Assembly: GCA_002270565.1 (NCBI GenBank)
Contig: NQMI01000040.1
Location: 30,506-94,505, forward strand
Reading direction: 5' to 3'
Length of the DNA: 64,000 bases
Source of the DNA: Stenocarpella maydis
Lineage: Eukaryota; Ascomycota; Sordariomycetes; Diaporthales; Diaporthaceae
Under the pieces are notes generated by a model. It worked only from the letters and a program-made list of their open reading frames with translations. It did no database searches and had not been told where the DNA came from. Made by a program: the position numbers and the translations under genes. Of the stretch, positions 11,355-24,200 are shown piece after piece; the first letter of the stretch is position 1; each line of letters starts with the position of its first letter.

Positions 11355-14300
11355 TCACTCCAGCTCCCGCCTCTTCCGTCGCCGCCTCCTCCTCATGCCG
11401 TCGTCATCGTCAACATCATCCGGGTCATCGTGGTCGTCCACCCTCCGCCTCCCCTTGCCCCGCTCGTCGCGGCTGATCTCGCTTCCGCTGCCTCCGTAGC
11501 CAGCCCTGCCAACGTCTCGACTTCTTCCGCCACCGCCCCGGCGGTCGCCACCGTGGTCCCCGTCATTGCCGTGCTCGTCCTGTGCACCAGGAAGACCGGG
11601 AGCCCCAAGGATCCCGCTTCCCAGTAATCGCCCGGCTAGTCCGAGCCACCCGGTTACGCCCTTTGGAGGGCCATCGCCGATGATGCCCGTGACATCCTGC
11701 ATCATCCGCTCAACTTCGTCCGGGTCTGTCCCACCGACACTCCACATACCCCTTGCTTGGGTGCCGCCCGGCCGGGGGGATCGGTACTCAAAGTCGCCAT
11801 GCCGTTCCGTCCACCCGCCGCGAACCCGTGTGCTTCGGGAGCTGGACGGGGCGTTGGGGTCGATCGGCCGACCAGACGTGTCGAACCGGTCGGGTAGGAC
11901 TTCGACCTCGCCGTCACTTCCAGACTCGGACCGGTCGGACTCTGGAAGCTCGTTTCGGTGCCTCCCGACCACAGGACGGTTGGCGCTAGGGTCCGAGTTG
12001 CGCCGGCGTTTGCGGAAGCGCCGCAGAGCTGGCACAATTGCACTCTCGTTGTCGTCCGTAATCCCATCATTGTTGTCGACATTCTCGCGGGACTTGGTAG
12101 CTCGGTGACGAAGAAGCGTCTGGGAGGACTGCGGTGAGAGTGGAACCCATTGGACGTGAGACGGTGTCTTGGGTGGGGATGGTGATCTCGAGGGCGTGTG
12201 TAGTCCAGGTTTTGACAAGGTGGAGGAGGATGCTGATGGCGCCCTGTCCCGGGAGATGGGGCGGTTCACTGGGTGGATTATACCATCTGTGTATGAGAAA
12301 ATGACAATTGTTAGTTTCCGTGCGGATCGACATTCCGTATCGGCCAGATCGGCTCCCACTATATAGATCAATTCGATATGGCGAGACCTGCTTAGGCCGA
12401 AGGCGAATATCCTTGACCATCCTCCCTGGTGCCCGACAAAGTTGGGTTTTGGCTTGCTTCAGAAGACTGCGGTGCCTGCGATTCATGTGCTTTTGTTGTG
12501 ATTTGAGGAGAAATATTACCGAGACCAGACGCACCCTCAGCTTTACGGCAAGTGTTGGGCCGCCCACGTACACTGTTGTGGTCGTGGTCCCCACGCTTTA
12601 CATTGACATTGGCGTTGACAGAAGAATCAGATAATTCGCTACTCACATCATCGGGGTCGTTTCGCCGGTACCCCCCTGTCGGCGGTGGTGGCATTCCAGT
12701 TGGCGTTGACGCCGAATTTGGCGGTGGTCCTGGCGGTGGGGGCGGGAAGGGGCGGTATTCTTGAGGGTTATATGGCATATAAGTATCTTGAAGATTCGTA
12801 GAGGCCATATTAGGATGTTGTGTAAAGCCCTGCTGATACGCATCGGTGCCAGCAGCGGGAGGTGGTGGGCGAGGATCGAAGTAGCCGCCGGATGCGTGGG
12901 GCGGAGACGGAGGCCGCTGCGAATCGTAGGCGCCACGAGGTACATCATCGATGGACTCCTCGTAATCTGGTGGAATTGGTCAGAACCAGGAGTCTACGAG
13001 GCCAAATGCTGTGTGGTCAGCTCAGTACGCCGGGCTTGGTGGCACTTACTTCTGCGGTCTCGCTCCCTGTCCCTGCGATCCCTGGCCCTGGCCTCTTTGT
13101 CCCGCTCCCTGTCTTCCCGATCTCTCGACCTTTCTCGAGACCGCTCCCTGCTCCGTTCCCTCGACTCAGCCCTCTCCTTGTCCTTCTTAGCATCTCCATA
13201 CTTCTTCAACCCGATAGCCGCAGCGCCTGCCGCAGCGGCACCAGCAGCCATATCCCTTAGGCGACTCCTACTCCTAGCCCTCTTCTCCTTCTTCTCCTCT
13301 TTCGCATCATATACTCCGTCATCATCTGAATCCAGGCCCCTTGACTGTGACCTCTGCATGGCCTGCCGCTCCCTCCGTCGTCTCCTCCTGTCCTCTGCCG
13401 ACTCATAACCCGGATCGGCCAGTCGTGACCGACGGTCCACGTCTCGGTCGGAGTACAGGGGGTGTCCTCCATACTCAACCAAACCTAGCTCAGGATCAGC
13501 GGCTGCGGCAGAGGTCGGGATTGGGGGTCTAGAGCGCGACCTGCTACGCGACCTGGAGCGGGATCGCGATCTAGACCTATCCCTCCGAGATCTGGACCGC
13601 ACCCGCTCCCGATAATCGCGTTCATGTTCCTCGTCTGAGAGTTCCCTCTCACGCTCCTCCTTCTTGTCCTTGGAGCGGTCGTAAAGCTTCTTCCCCGCCG
13701 CGCCGGCCAGCCCGGCGGCGACGATCTCGGCTCCGGTTCGCAGCCGCGATCTTGAGCGCGACTTGGACTCTCGGGCACGGGATTTGCTTCGGAAATGCTG
13801 AACCAGACCGGCGACGGCAGCGGTTCCGGCAGCGGCCTTGGCGACGCCCGAGCCCCGAGACGGGGACCGCCCTCCAGGACCTCTGCTGCGAGAGCGGCTG
13901 TAGTAGCTGCCACCCGAGTCGCTTTCGTAGCGGTGCAGGCTGCGTCCGCGGCGCAGTTCCTCCTTCTCGATCTTCTGGGATTGGTAGTACTTAGCTGCTC
14001 CAGCCACGGCCAGGGCCGCAGCCGCCAGCCCCAGCCCCGTCTTTATCTTGTGGTGCCTGTCATGCTCTTCTTCATAATCGTCGTCACGGCCGCGGTACTC
14101 ACGGTAGTCGCGATAATCAGGCCCGCGTGAGCGCGACCGGGCGCGCCTGTAGTCGTCACGGTAGCGATCATCGTCATCACCATAACGTTCATTGTAAGCA
14201 GAGCGCGCGCGTTTGAACACTTCAGTGCCCAGGGCACCCAATGCGGCCCCAGCCACGACCTTGCGTCCCCGGCCTGACGGAGGATCACCATCACCATTGC

Positions 14301-15639
14301 GGCGAGAGGCCACAAGAGCGGCCAGACCAGCGCCGGCCACCGCACCCTCTGCCAGATGCAGCTTGTGGTGGTGCTCTGGCGACCTGCTTCGCTGCCGCCG
14401 AATGATTGTCCTCCTCACGTAAACGTCCTCGTCGTCCGATCTATATCCGTCAGAATAACGATCCCTCGAGTGCGAGCGGCGGTATTCAGCGACAGCATAA
14501 TCATCACGGCGGTCGCCATACCTGTCCACTTCCCTGCGCCGGTAGTAGTACTCGTCCTCGCGGGGCTCTTCCCGGCGCGTGATCACCGTGTTCTGTTGCT
14601 GCCTGTAGGGGACGATGATGGGGGCTGGCTCGGGAGCCTCCTGGACGATGATCCTCTGCTCCGGGGCGCGCTGGCGGATGATGATGGGGGCGGGGTCCGG
14701 GGGTGGCGGCTCATAGTATTCGGTCTCCTTGCGGTACCGCTCGATCTCACCGTAGGGTGTCTCGTCGCGGCGCTCTTCCACGCGGCGCTGCAAGGTGACG
14801 TCCACACCATCGTCACGCTTCTCAATACGCCTCTCGACTCGGACATCGACGTTGTCACGCTCCCAGGGAGAGTGGGAGTGACGGTCCCAGTCGCGTGGGG
14901 ATGTCGGACCACGGTCTCGCTCGACCTCCTTTGTCTTCTCGTAGACGAGCTCACGGTCCCTGGGTCGATCACGCTCGTCCCACCAATGGTCGCTCTCGCG
15001 CTCAACAACCTTCTTCTCGACAGTTGTTCGTTGTCGGTCGCGGTCATCGTACCAGCGGTCGTCGTCACGTTCGACCACCCGCTTGGTCTCAACAGTGGTG
15101 CGCTGGCGGTCTGCAGGCCAGGGATCCTCGCGCTCGACCTCCCTGGATCTCTCGTAAACGACGCTGCGGCCGTCGTCGTGGACAAGGCTCCTCTTGCTTA
15201 TATCGTAGAATTCGGGGGTGGGCGATCTGCCGCGCTCCCTCTCCGTGACCTTCTCGACGACATGGGTGCTCCTCTGGGCGGGCGGGTCGAAGGCGGATCT
15301 CGGCCTCTCGGGCAGATAGGTCCTGTCGACGCGGCGTGTGGTATCGACCTCGACGAGGTCGCCGGATGAGCGTCCCGGGTGCAGGTGGTGAGAGTGGGTG
15401 GAGAACCTGGAGCGTCGATCATCCTCGATGGCGTCGCTCTCGACGACGCGTTCGGTACGCTCGATGCGTTCTACGTGCTCGACCGGCGGCGGGGGCGGTA
15501 GGGGAGGTGGCACTCGCTGGGTCTGGGTGACCTTGTAGCGGCGGATGCTGGGCGCACCTCTGTAGCGGTCATCGTCGGAATCCGGGTCGTCGCGCTCCCG
15601 CACATAGCTGCGGGACTCGCGGTAGACCGTGTCAGGCAT
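11355..15639 (-). CDS. DUF3824 (SR-rich, glycine-zipper-like) protein, 4 exons
   Basis: Large low-complexity fungal protein of unknown function. My model joins exons 15,639-13,050, 12,966-12,647, 12,595-12,535 and 12,286-11,355. Introns start GTAAGT, GTGAGT and GTGCGT, and the last has a CTAAC branch site. The total is 3,903 nt, a whole number of codons, giving 1,300 aa. I chose the second Met (MPDTVYRE) because the seven residues before it look like leader. The first half is charged, with many R-E-R-D and E-R-R-V-E repeats. The middle has at least three Ala/Gly-rich segments of the form AAGxAAAG, resembling membrane-inserting glycine zippers, separated by RSRSRS tracts. The C-terminal part is Pro-rich, then rich in Arg and Asp, ending in a poly-Arg/Lys cluster. 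This pattern is what DUF3824 proteins show. Exon 3 (61 nt) is the least certain. Confidence 0.75.
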
Positions 15640-18600
15640 CCTGTGGCCAGATGCGCGCACACGGGCTGGGGATGTAAGGAAGCAATGAGAGGAATCAGGG
15701 CTCGAGAGGGGTTGCGAGTAGGTGGTGTTGGTAGTAGTATGAGGAAGGCTGCGGATACGGTTGAGGTTGATGCGGGGGGGATGACTCGGAGATGGAAGGA
15801 CGGGCGGAGCAGGCCAAGAAGAAAGAGGATGGGCTCAAAAGGCCGGATGAGGTCAGCTTGGGGGAACAGGTGGTGTTGTAGGCATCGGCGGGCGGAGGGG
15901 GTTGGTTTGTTGGCTGGTTGGATGGATGCATGGATGGGGGTGGGCAGTTGGTGTAAAATTAGGATGGCTGGGCGACGGTTTGGCAGGATGACAGGCTCAA
16001 TCGATGGTCAAGACTCAAAACACGGCAGCTGTGCCAGGATCCATCTGGCTGGTGGTTTGCAGGGGATACGTTGGCTGGCACCAGACGAGGCTAGAATGAG
16101 ACGGCCGGCCCAGGTGACTGTTTGCTGTCCATGCGGTTGAACAAGGACGATTGTCTGTAAGGATGACACCTGCTGGGCCCCACGGGACAGAGTCGAGGGA
16201 GGGGCTGGGCTGGGGCGAAGCGAGCAATGTGCACAATGCGAACGGAGATGGGGGGTGCCATGGAGAACTGCAGTGCAATACGCATGCAGCATAGTGGTCC
16301 AACTGATCCGCACAGGGTTGTGATAGATTCGATGGGCGAAGGAGGCACAGCTGACGACATCAACAGAATCATGTAGAACCTGTGGCCGTGGGCATGCACC
16401 AGCGCAACAAAAGGTCTAGCGCCTGTACCTACACAGCTAGGCATCATCACACCAAGACAGCCAGACAGCCCAGAGACAGCCAGAGACCCCCCAGACAGAG
16501 CCCTGGGAGGCACCGAGTACTGTGCGTTGCGCAGTGTACTGCACACGAGATACATAGTAAGACGGGCCACATGGTCAGGGTCTAGGCCCCGAGGTAATAA
16601 CTGATCCACTATTTTTGGGGCGGGCCCCTCCTCGTGGCCCACGCGCTGCTGGGCTGACAGATCAGGCCCCTCCCGCTTCAATCCGTATACTAAGTTAAGT
16701 ATACACTAGGACGCAAACAAGAGTGCCTCTGGCTAAGGTAGAGAGCGAGGGAGAGGAACCAGGTGTTTAAAAATCAGGAGCACAAGATGCATCCCGTCTC
16801 CCCCCCTTCGGCGCCTTTGAAATTCCCCTCTGGATGATGTGTTCCGGCATATACTTTTTTGGAAACATGAACAGCCAAGCTCGGTCCAAGGCAGAGTTCC
16901 ACACACCACCTGTCTGCTGCTCCTCCTGTGCCAGTCAAGCCAGTGCCCGAGGGCCTGTCATATCAGAGACAGGGGGGGGGGAAGGCTTGCTACTGCATAT
17001 GCAGCCACTTTGCAGAAACCAGATCAGAGTCCACACGGCCTTGATGTGCCCTCCTCTCTCGACCTCTGTCGGATATGTTGCAAAAACTTCGATCCCGGCA
17101 GATGGATGCATAGTACACGCTGCTGCAGAAGCCTTGGCCTGCTTTTTTTATGGCTGAGAGATGGAGAGGCCAAGGCGATAGGGCTGGCTATGGCGGCAGC
17201 GTCGGACAGGATACATAGTAAAGAAGGCGAATGCAATGAATGAATGTCCTTGACGCGAGCTGAGCCCACGGGTCAGCCTCGCTGCCCAATCACCTGGGCT
17301 CGTCTCAGACACCAGATAAGCCCACAGAAGCCCTGTGACCGGTCATTGTTTTCTCATCACAGAGGCCGGGCGTAGTGTAGTGTAGTAGTATTACGCCTGA
17401 GGAGTGGCAGGAGGGGAAGAGATCGATCGCTCCGCCGGGTGCAGATGGCCCACGCACGACACGACATCAATGCCCCTCAGCCCCTCCATCAGCCTGCTTC
17501 CTCCCCGGCAGGCTCGGCTATGAGCCTTGGGCGCTGTGACAGACACATCCAGCATGCTCTCTGCCTCTTCTCAGGCCAAAAGTCGCCCGTCGGTCTCTCG
17601 GGTATTTCTGTCGACTCATCAGCCTTCACCAGAAGAACCCAGAAGACCACATCTTTTCTTGGTGGCCCATCTGGGCGTCATGACGTCAAAGCGTAGTTGC
17701 CGAGGTGGAGCCTTATCGATACGATACCTATGTACACTACACTAGGTACGGAGTACCATAGTACCCTCTCCAAACCTGGCAATGAGGATAACACGGCCCT
17801 CTTATAGCTCCGCTGCAAGGGCGGTTTCCAAGCTCCTCAATGGCATTTTGTCGACACAAAACAGCCCACAGGCAACACCCTGGCATACCTCCTACACCAC
17901 ACCACTCCACTCCACTCCACAACCAAGTTATTATTCGGCACTAGGTCTCGCTCCGTGAACCCAAAACCCGTCAGGCACGCGTTGCCTGTCCCCAGTGTTG
18001 AGTGCGCACAACATCAGGTTGAATAAGGTCTAATATAGGACGTAGAGAGCGGATAGCATCAGAAGTTTCACGCAACTACTTTCACAATTATCACTCTTAA
18101 AGTCCCAGATTGATCAACCAATACAGGGCCATCTAGGCAAATAAAACTAAGAGGCTTCATTGCAGGGCAGGCCAACCTTGGCTAAGAATGCAATATATGT
18201 GTTCTATGAGCCTTACCACGAGGCTATGACTAGTAGTGGCTATCGTGTTTTGAAACTTATTGTTATCGGTATTGCATTTCTTATCTAACACTGGGTCTTT
18301 TCAGCGTTTGCGACTGTATGAAGGGATCACCGCAGCTCCTTTTTTTTTTCTTTTTAGAGGTAATTGTGACCAGATTAAACACGAAACCAGATATATGTGC
18401 TATGAGTGTGACGGGAAGCCATCAAGACGTGGATATTCTTCAAGTTCTTCACCGTTCATCACTGGGCGTCCGGAAAATAAGCCGGCCAGAAAGGACTTTG
18501 GGAAAGACTGTCTCCTGTGCCAGCCTCATTACTTCTGCAGTTGCAAGGCCTATAGGCCATGCGGTGCTGGATGCAGTGTGTTTAGGTGTTGTTCGTGATG

Positions 18601-18950
18601 TGCCGAAGGAACAATCAGATATCATATATTTATCAACTGCTCGTGGCATTCGGACCGCCTTGCGCCCCACCTAAGATGCTCTGAGGTAATAAAACCTTAT
18701 ACCATCTCTAGTGAGTCACCGCAGACAGTATTCGATTCAGATGACATAGCATAATGGTACTTTTCGACTTAGTGATATGGGTCTGAACTAGGGAAACCTC
18801 AGAGTCCCAACTGGTATCCTTCCCTCCATCCATCTGCACAGTCGGCGCCGACGGGTCAGCGGCAGGTCGCCACAGCTTAACGTACAACTGTAGACCTCGT
18901 GGCAGATGCGAGATCATTCCGGGTCGCCAGACCGACCTTGACTTTCGTTG
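15640..18950. other. Long intergenic region without supported gene
   Basis: About 3.3 kb upstream of the DUF3824 gene. It contains pyrimidine/purine tracts and a short GTAGT/GTAGTGTA repeat near 17,375. A TACGGAGTACC-type motif lies near 17,746. Frames here, for example 16,091-16,681 minus and 18,318-18,674 plus, have no family resemblance, splice pattern or codon bias that I could support. The part nearest 15.64 kb is presumably the promoter and leader of the DUF3824 gene. Confidence 0.5.
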
Positions 18951-19043
18951 CCCCCGTATCGAGTGGGCTCCTGTTGGAGCATCAAGGTGAGCTAGGCTTG
19001 TTGCACCTCGGACAGGACCACGACCGACAGTTGCTAGGCAACA

Positions 19044-19245
19044 TACTATGTGGAAAGCCCATACCTAGGCCCTGCGAGCTGTTCATCCAAGTACTGCGGC
19101 TTAAATAGGCGTAGAGGGGGTTCACCCTCATCACTCGCTCTGCTCGCTCCCCCAGCAAACCCTCTCCATGCCACCCAGTAGCTCTTCAGGCGCCCAGAGG
19201 AGGGACATCCACGTACCCAGAGGAAAGGCTTCCACACACCCAGAG
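19044..19245 (-). repeat. ~200-bp inverted repeat, left copy bracketing the transposon nest
   Basis: On the minus strand this carries CTCTGGG(T/C)ACGTGGA-type subrepeats, then GGTGGCATGGAGAGGGTTTGC, GAGCGAGCAGAGCGAGTGAT, a TATTTAAG box and TTGGATGAACAGCTC. The same order occurs on the plus strand at about 32,140-32,377, so the copies face outward like long terminal inverted repeats. Here it also overlaps the 3' end of the coiled-coil ORF. Confidence 0.7.
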
Positions 19246-20334
19246 GGATTATCCACTTCTTACACTCCATAAACTCTCTAGGGAAAGCGTTTGTTGACTC
19301 AACTCTTCCGTTGTTACAGCGCTTCACCTGGGCTGTTTCGTCTTTGGCGGCTTTTAAAGCTGCCCGAAGATGGTCGATCTCATGAAACTGAGCCAGGTGT
19401 TGATTATTGATGTCCATCAGCATCCGGCTCAGTTCCGCGTTCTCCACGGCCAAGGAATTCAGCTGTTCGTCTTTTTCTTTCAAAGCCGCACGCTCCTGTT
19501 GTAGACTGGAGACTACTTTCTGAAAATTCCCGTGCTCATCATGCAGACCCGAGACTGTCTTCTTCAAAGCGTCCTCCTCGTTTCTGAGAGCCAAGAGAGC
19601 CTGGTTGGCAGAAGAAATCTCCTCATTGAGGCGGTCGGACTGGGCCTCGCAGGCGACAAGCACTTAGTATCCAGCGTCGAGGTTCTTGCGTAGCTCGATG
19701 TTTGCGCGGGCGAGATCTGTAGGGTCCGCGCTGTGGCTCGCTACTTCGTCAAATAACTCTTGCAACTCCGTGGCTTTGGCATGGTCACGAGCACTCTGAT
19801 TCTCGAGCATGGCGATTTTTGAAATCAAGTCCTTGTTCAATGGCCTCCAGCTGCTCTCTTGGAACCTTTGCAAATGGCCCGTTTGGTCTTTCGGGGTCAT
19901 CTGCCCTATTTGCCGGGCTCCTTCGGGTTGTTTGCTCTCTTTGAGCTGCTGTACCTCATTTCGAGCTCGGGATTGATCTGCGGTTGATTCGACCCGCTCA
20001 TTGTGGTTGTCTTTTGCCGTTTCGCTGGCCGGGGGTGAGTGATCGGGTCAGTCGAGGAATTTACCGCAAATTCAGCGCGGGCCTCACGAAGGCCGGCAGG
20101 GTTCTCCGTGAAGTCGTGGGACTCGTCACCTGGCCTCATGGTAGATCCAATACTTGTAGTGGATCCTTCGTTGCTCGAGCGAGTATTGGGAATTTGCCTT
20201 CGGCTTGCCTCACCTCGGTCACTCGTGTCCCTCCTGCTATCGAAGGGTATTGCTTTCCTGATGTAGAGTCTAGAATGTCTGCAATGTGTTGTCGTGGAGT
20301 CTGATCATTGCTGGGCTCTCATGGAGATTTGGAG

Positions 20335-20463
20335 TCGTCGGGCTTTGCTTCACAATTTTGAGGAGACTCGCCAAAGATTGGGTTGTGCCCAGTTTGCGTC
20401 GTCGGGCTTTACCTCGCAATTCTGAGGAGACTTGTCAAGGATAGGGATGTGCCCAGTTGGCGT
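20335..20463. repeat. 63-bp tandem duplication
   Basis: Two units beginning CGTCGGGCTTT and ending TGTGCCCAGTT lie head to tail inside the broken coiled-coil gene. They differ mainly by transitions. Confidence 0.65.
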
Positions 20464-21062
20464 CGAAATGTCAAGTCATCAAGGTTGGCGTGGCTCTTTA
20501 GTCGCCTCGATTGCTGTCACTGGCCTGGATTTCGACCAGAGGTTGATGTAGGGAAGTATTTGCCGATGGTAAAAGGTCTGGAGGAAGGCGGAAAGCCTAT
20601 GTGACGCAACGAGGCCGAGAGCTTGATACGTCGATAAACTAAAAAAGGTTGAGTTGATATTGAGCGCAGTGAAGGCAGTGCGTGAGCTTTGCGTTGGTTG
20701 TCCAATGAGGATTTGGTTACTCACGGTGATCCTGTTAGCTTTGCGGCTTCTTGGTGTATTATTGCTGTCGGTCGCCTGGCCCCTCAACAGATTACGCAGA
20801 AGGAAACGATTTCTTTGCAGGTAAGAACCGAAGCCTGAGTGATCGTCAAGCTTTGTGCCCATGGGCTGAGTTGCAAGGGCTTGCCCCGATGGCTGCTTCT
20901 CTGCTGGATGGGTGATGCAGGAGAGAATTAAGGTTGACTTGAAAGCATTGAGCCAGCTCTGAAGGTGTTCCAGCTGACCAGATCATCGTCTTTGGAGATG
21001 ATGCAGACGACGAGTCGGCCTTGCCCTGGGAAGGGTCAGCAGTATCCCGGGACCTGCTTGAT

Positions 21063-21067
21063 GATAG
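21063..21067. repeat. Left target-site duplication GATAG of outer copia element
   Basis: GATAG directly precedes the TGTTG LTR start. The same five bases follow the distal LTR at 31,756-31,760. Confidence 0.75.
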
Positions 21068-21222
21068 TGTTGAACAGAATGCCGCCCCTAACCCTGAAAT
21101 CAAGCGTATCCTGCGCTTATAAAAGCTTCTTTCATTTGTTTTATTCTTTTCTAGAAACTTAGACCTTAAGGCGAGTTTACTTCTATAAATTCAGAGTGCT
21201 TAGAATATATAGTTGTTCCATA
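21068..21222 (+). repeat. 5' LTR (155 bp) of outer copia element
   Basis: Begins TGTTGAACAG and ends TTGTTCCATA. It aligns along its length with 31,599-31,755, sharing AATGCCGCCCCTAACCC, a TATAAAAGC promoter box and AGGCGAGTTTACTTCT. Differences are mainly C-to-T or G-to-A in this copy. Confidence 0.85.
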
Positions 21223-21238
21223 GTTATAAGCCCGGTTT
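21223..21238 (+). promoter_or_regulatory. Primer-binding site, initiator tRNA-Met anticodon-arm type
   Basis: Directly after the LTR the sequence reads GTTATAAGCCCGG. This is a RIP-altered form of GGTTATGAGCCCGG, which is complementary to the anticodon arm (GGGCTCATAACC) of initiator tRNA-Met. Copia-type elements are known to prime from an internally cleaved tRNA-iMet fragment. Confidence 0.7.
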
Positions 21239-21299
21239 GCAAACTTAAACTTTTTTTTAGTAATATCTTAGTTATATATTTCTAAGTATAACTTACCCT

Positions 21300-24200
21300 A
21301 ACCTATAAGATATCATCCTTAGCGGATTCCAAGCTTATAATAACCATTTAATATAAGGATATATACTTATTTCTAATATAGTATATAGTCCTTTAAATAT
21401 ACTACTTGCTTAAGAATGTTTAAAATAAACTAAATCTAGATAAGCCCGATTTTATTAATTCTGGTAAGGTAGGACCATTTAAAATACTAGAGTAGGCCTA
21501 AGAATATAATATGAGGTAATGACTCCTTTACAAGACCCATTTGAAGCTTTTTAAAGATTAACTATCTAAAGATAAGCTTATAAAAAGGCAAAATAAAGCC
21601 TAGTTTCCCATTATAGCTTCTTATAAATAAGCTCTAGAAGGAGTACAACCTATATCTTTAAATTAAACTTCATTAAGGCTTAAAATATAAGACTTAGATA
21701 TCTTAAAGATAAACGATTTAAAAATAAATATAAAAAATAGTTTCTATAGATATTTTTATTTCTTACCTTATTAAAGTAAAAAAAGGAAGCTCTTCCTTTA
21801 TTTAATAGATCCTTAGAAGTATTAAAAAGGACCTCTTACTTATGAGTGTAAGCATAAAGAATACTATTAAGACCTAGTATAAGTAGTATCTTATAAAAGT
21901 ATGAAAACTAGGAGTTAAGCTACAGGCCTAATATCGCAACTTCATTTACTATTACTTCTAAATATAAATGCTCAAGATCTTGGAGATTAATGGGTTTTAA
22001 GGAGCAGATAATTTCCTTTAAGTTATCTCTTTTTAGCTAGCTTTAGGCTAGGCATAAGCTAAATGCTAGGATCTTATTAAATAAGATACGCTTAAGGATC
22101 TACTGCCAAGCCTTAATAACCTTTTAAAGGGCTTTACTGCCCTCCTTTACCATAACAAGCTAGCAAATAGCTTAAGGGGAGTTATAGTTTTCATAATACT
22201 AGCTGGAAACTACCTTCCTAACTTAGGAGGAAAAGGGGGTAGTACAAACCCTATATTAAACCCAAGACTAAGAGGGGAGAAGAATACTTAAAAAAGGATT
22301 TCCTACTTATATAGGAAGATTAACCAACCTAAGTATGTTTGGAAACTAGTTAAGTGTTAAATCCTTATTTATACCTATAATAAGAAGAAACACCCTAATT
22401 TAAAGCACCCCCTAACTGAGGAATAATACTTAGAAATTAGAAACTAATTAAATACTAATAAATATAAGGAGGTTTAAGAGGAATTAGAGCATAAGGGAAT
22501 CCTAAAATAGGATGGGAACTAGAGGAGAAATTAGTTAAAACCTGCTTTCTTAGGCTTAATTATAGCCTAACCCTCTTTCTAAAAATTAATCTTTACTATC
22601 TCTTTTATTTAATATATACTCTTTTTACTCTTTCCAAACTTATTATTAAATTTACTACTTAATTTCAACTATATAACCTCTACTTCTTAAAAATATAATC
22701 TATATATTAATCAACCCTTAATAACTCTTAACTATCCAGCATGCGCCTGGAATATATATAATAATAGGAGGAGTAAGATACCCTTTATTAAGTAGTATTC
22801 TTCTTAATAATTATAAAGTAATTCATCTAGTTAACTTAATTAATTTCCTTATTTTAGGCTTATTTAAACCAAGCATGAATTATAATATAGTTAAAGTAGG
22901 GACTTCTTCTTTAGAGATTATAGGATATAAAACTAGATACTTTAAAAATAAGTTTTATAATATAAAGAGGAAGAATACTAAAGTTCTTACTTTAGAAAAT
23001 ATAGTAGGTATTAAGCATTTTTATATTAATATTATTTCTAAAGCTCTTCTTTAGAAAGCAGGTATATAGTACTACAGCAGTAATACCACCTTACACTTCA
23101 GAATAATTAACTAGAGCGTGCCTATAGCAGACCTCAAGCGGGCATACAACCTAGTCTTTCTTAAATACAAGCCACTCTCCTTCTCTTACTTTAAAGCTCC
23201 TTTAATCCCATATAATAATGCAGGAATAGTTACTTCTTAAGCGCTTATAATTAGGAGAAATAGACCATTTAGATATTCCTAAAATAAAGCACTAGATAGA
23301 TTTAATAATGCTTAAATATAGTACATTAGGTCTAGTTACTTAAGAGCAAAAGCCCTAGAAACGCTTTTTTAAGGCGCAAGGAGAGTCTACATCATAAGGA
23401 TAAAAAGGATTAATTATAAGATCTGTGCTTAAGCAAACGCCTTAAAACACATTAATTAAGTGCTATTAGAGAATAGGTCTCCTTATCCATTTTATCAGAT
23501 CGCCTAAGACCTCTTTTACTATAAATAAGCCCTAAATAGGTCTCTTTATGCACTAATAATATATAATAAGTTTAATATAAAACTTTTTACCTATTCTCTA
23601 ATCTTAAAAGCCTAGGAATATATTTTTTAGGTACTTAAGGATTATAAGGTAATAATATAGAGAATTTACAGACTTGCTATATGCTATATTAAATAAGATA
23701 TAGAAGCAGCAGTTATAAGCTTTATAGTAGAAATAGCATATATTAAATAGGTTAAAGGAAGCAGTATTATACTTAAGCTATTACTATTAAAGACTTTTAA
23801 AATAAATGAGGTTAGGGAATATACTGGAAAATAGATAATTAATAAAGCTAAAGTTTTATTATTTGGGGTAAATCTGCTAGAAAAGTTATAGCTAGAGGCA
23901 GTACGGATAGTAGCATTTCTAAATAATATTTCCCTAGCAAAAAGAAAGCAGTAGTATACTCTAGATATAGTTTTATATAAATAGTTTATATATTATTTTA
24001 GATAGTATATACTAAATAAGGCATATAATAAACTAACGGAACTTCTTCCTTCTTAAAAAAATATATATACCTATAGTTACAGAATATACTTACTAAGGAA
24101 AGAGGGTGAAAATAACTTAAATAGATGTATAATGAAAACCAAACTAGCAGCCTATATATGTTACCTAATTAGGTATATCTCCTCAAATATTTTTTAAGTA

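Larger units (their letters stand above)
19046..21067 (-). pseudogene. Broken coiled-coil protein gene, cut by the copia insertion
   Basis: The minus strand keeps a recognisable coiled coil: heptad-rich segments with L-N-E-E-I, L-H-D-E-H, L-Q-Q-E-R-A-A-L and L-R-A-A-L-K, between 19,320 and 19,900. Upstream, a short basic P-A-K-R-Q-K stretch could be a nuclear signal. The gene is damaged. There is a TAA at 19,664-19,666 in an otherwise continuous frame, a one-base frameshift near 19,903, and a 63-bp direct duplication at about 20,335-20,463. A GTGAGT...TTTTTTAG intron is plausible around 20,640-20,725. The 5' part (20,846-21,067) runs straight into the LTR target site. Across the insertion, an ATG at 31,763-31,761 is in frame with it. 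The family is not recognised. It may itself belong to a transposon delimited by the inverted repeats at 19.04 and 32.14 kb. Confidence 0.45.

Noticed and set aside
14356..15369. 337-codon plus-strand frame
   Set aside because: It is antisense to exon 1 of the DUF3824 gene. Its openness comes from the biased Arg/Glu codons opposite.
16091..16681. 196-codon minus-strand frame
   Set aside because: No recognisable domain, low-complexity intergenic DNA, and no supporting splice or start context.
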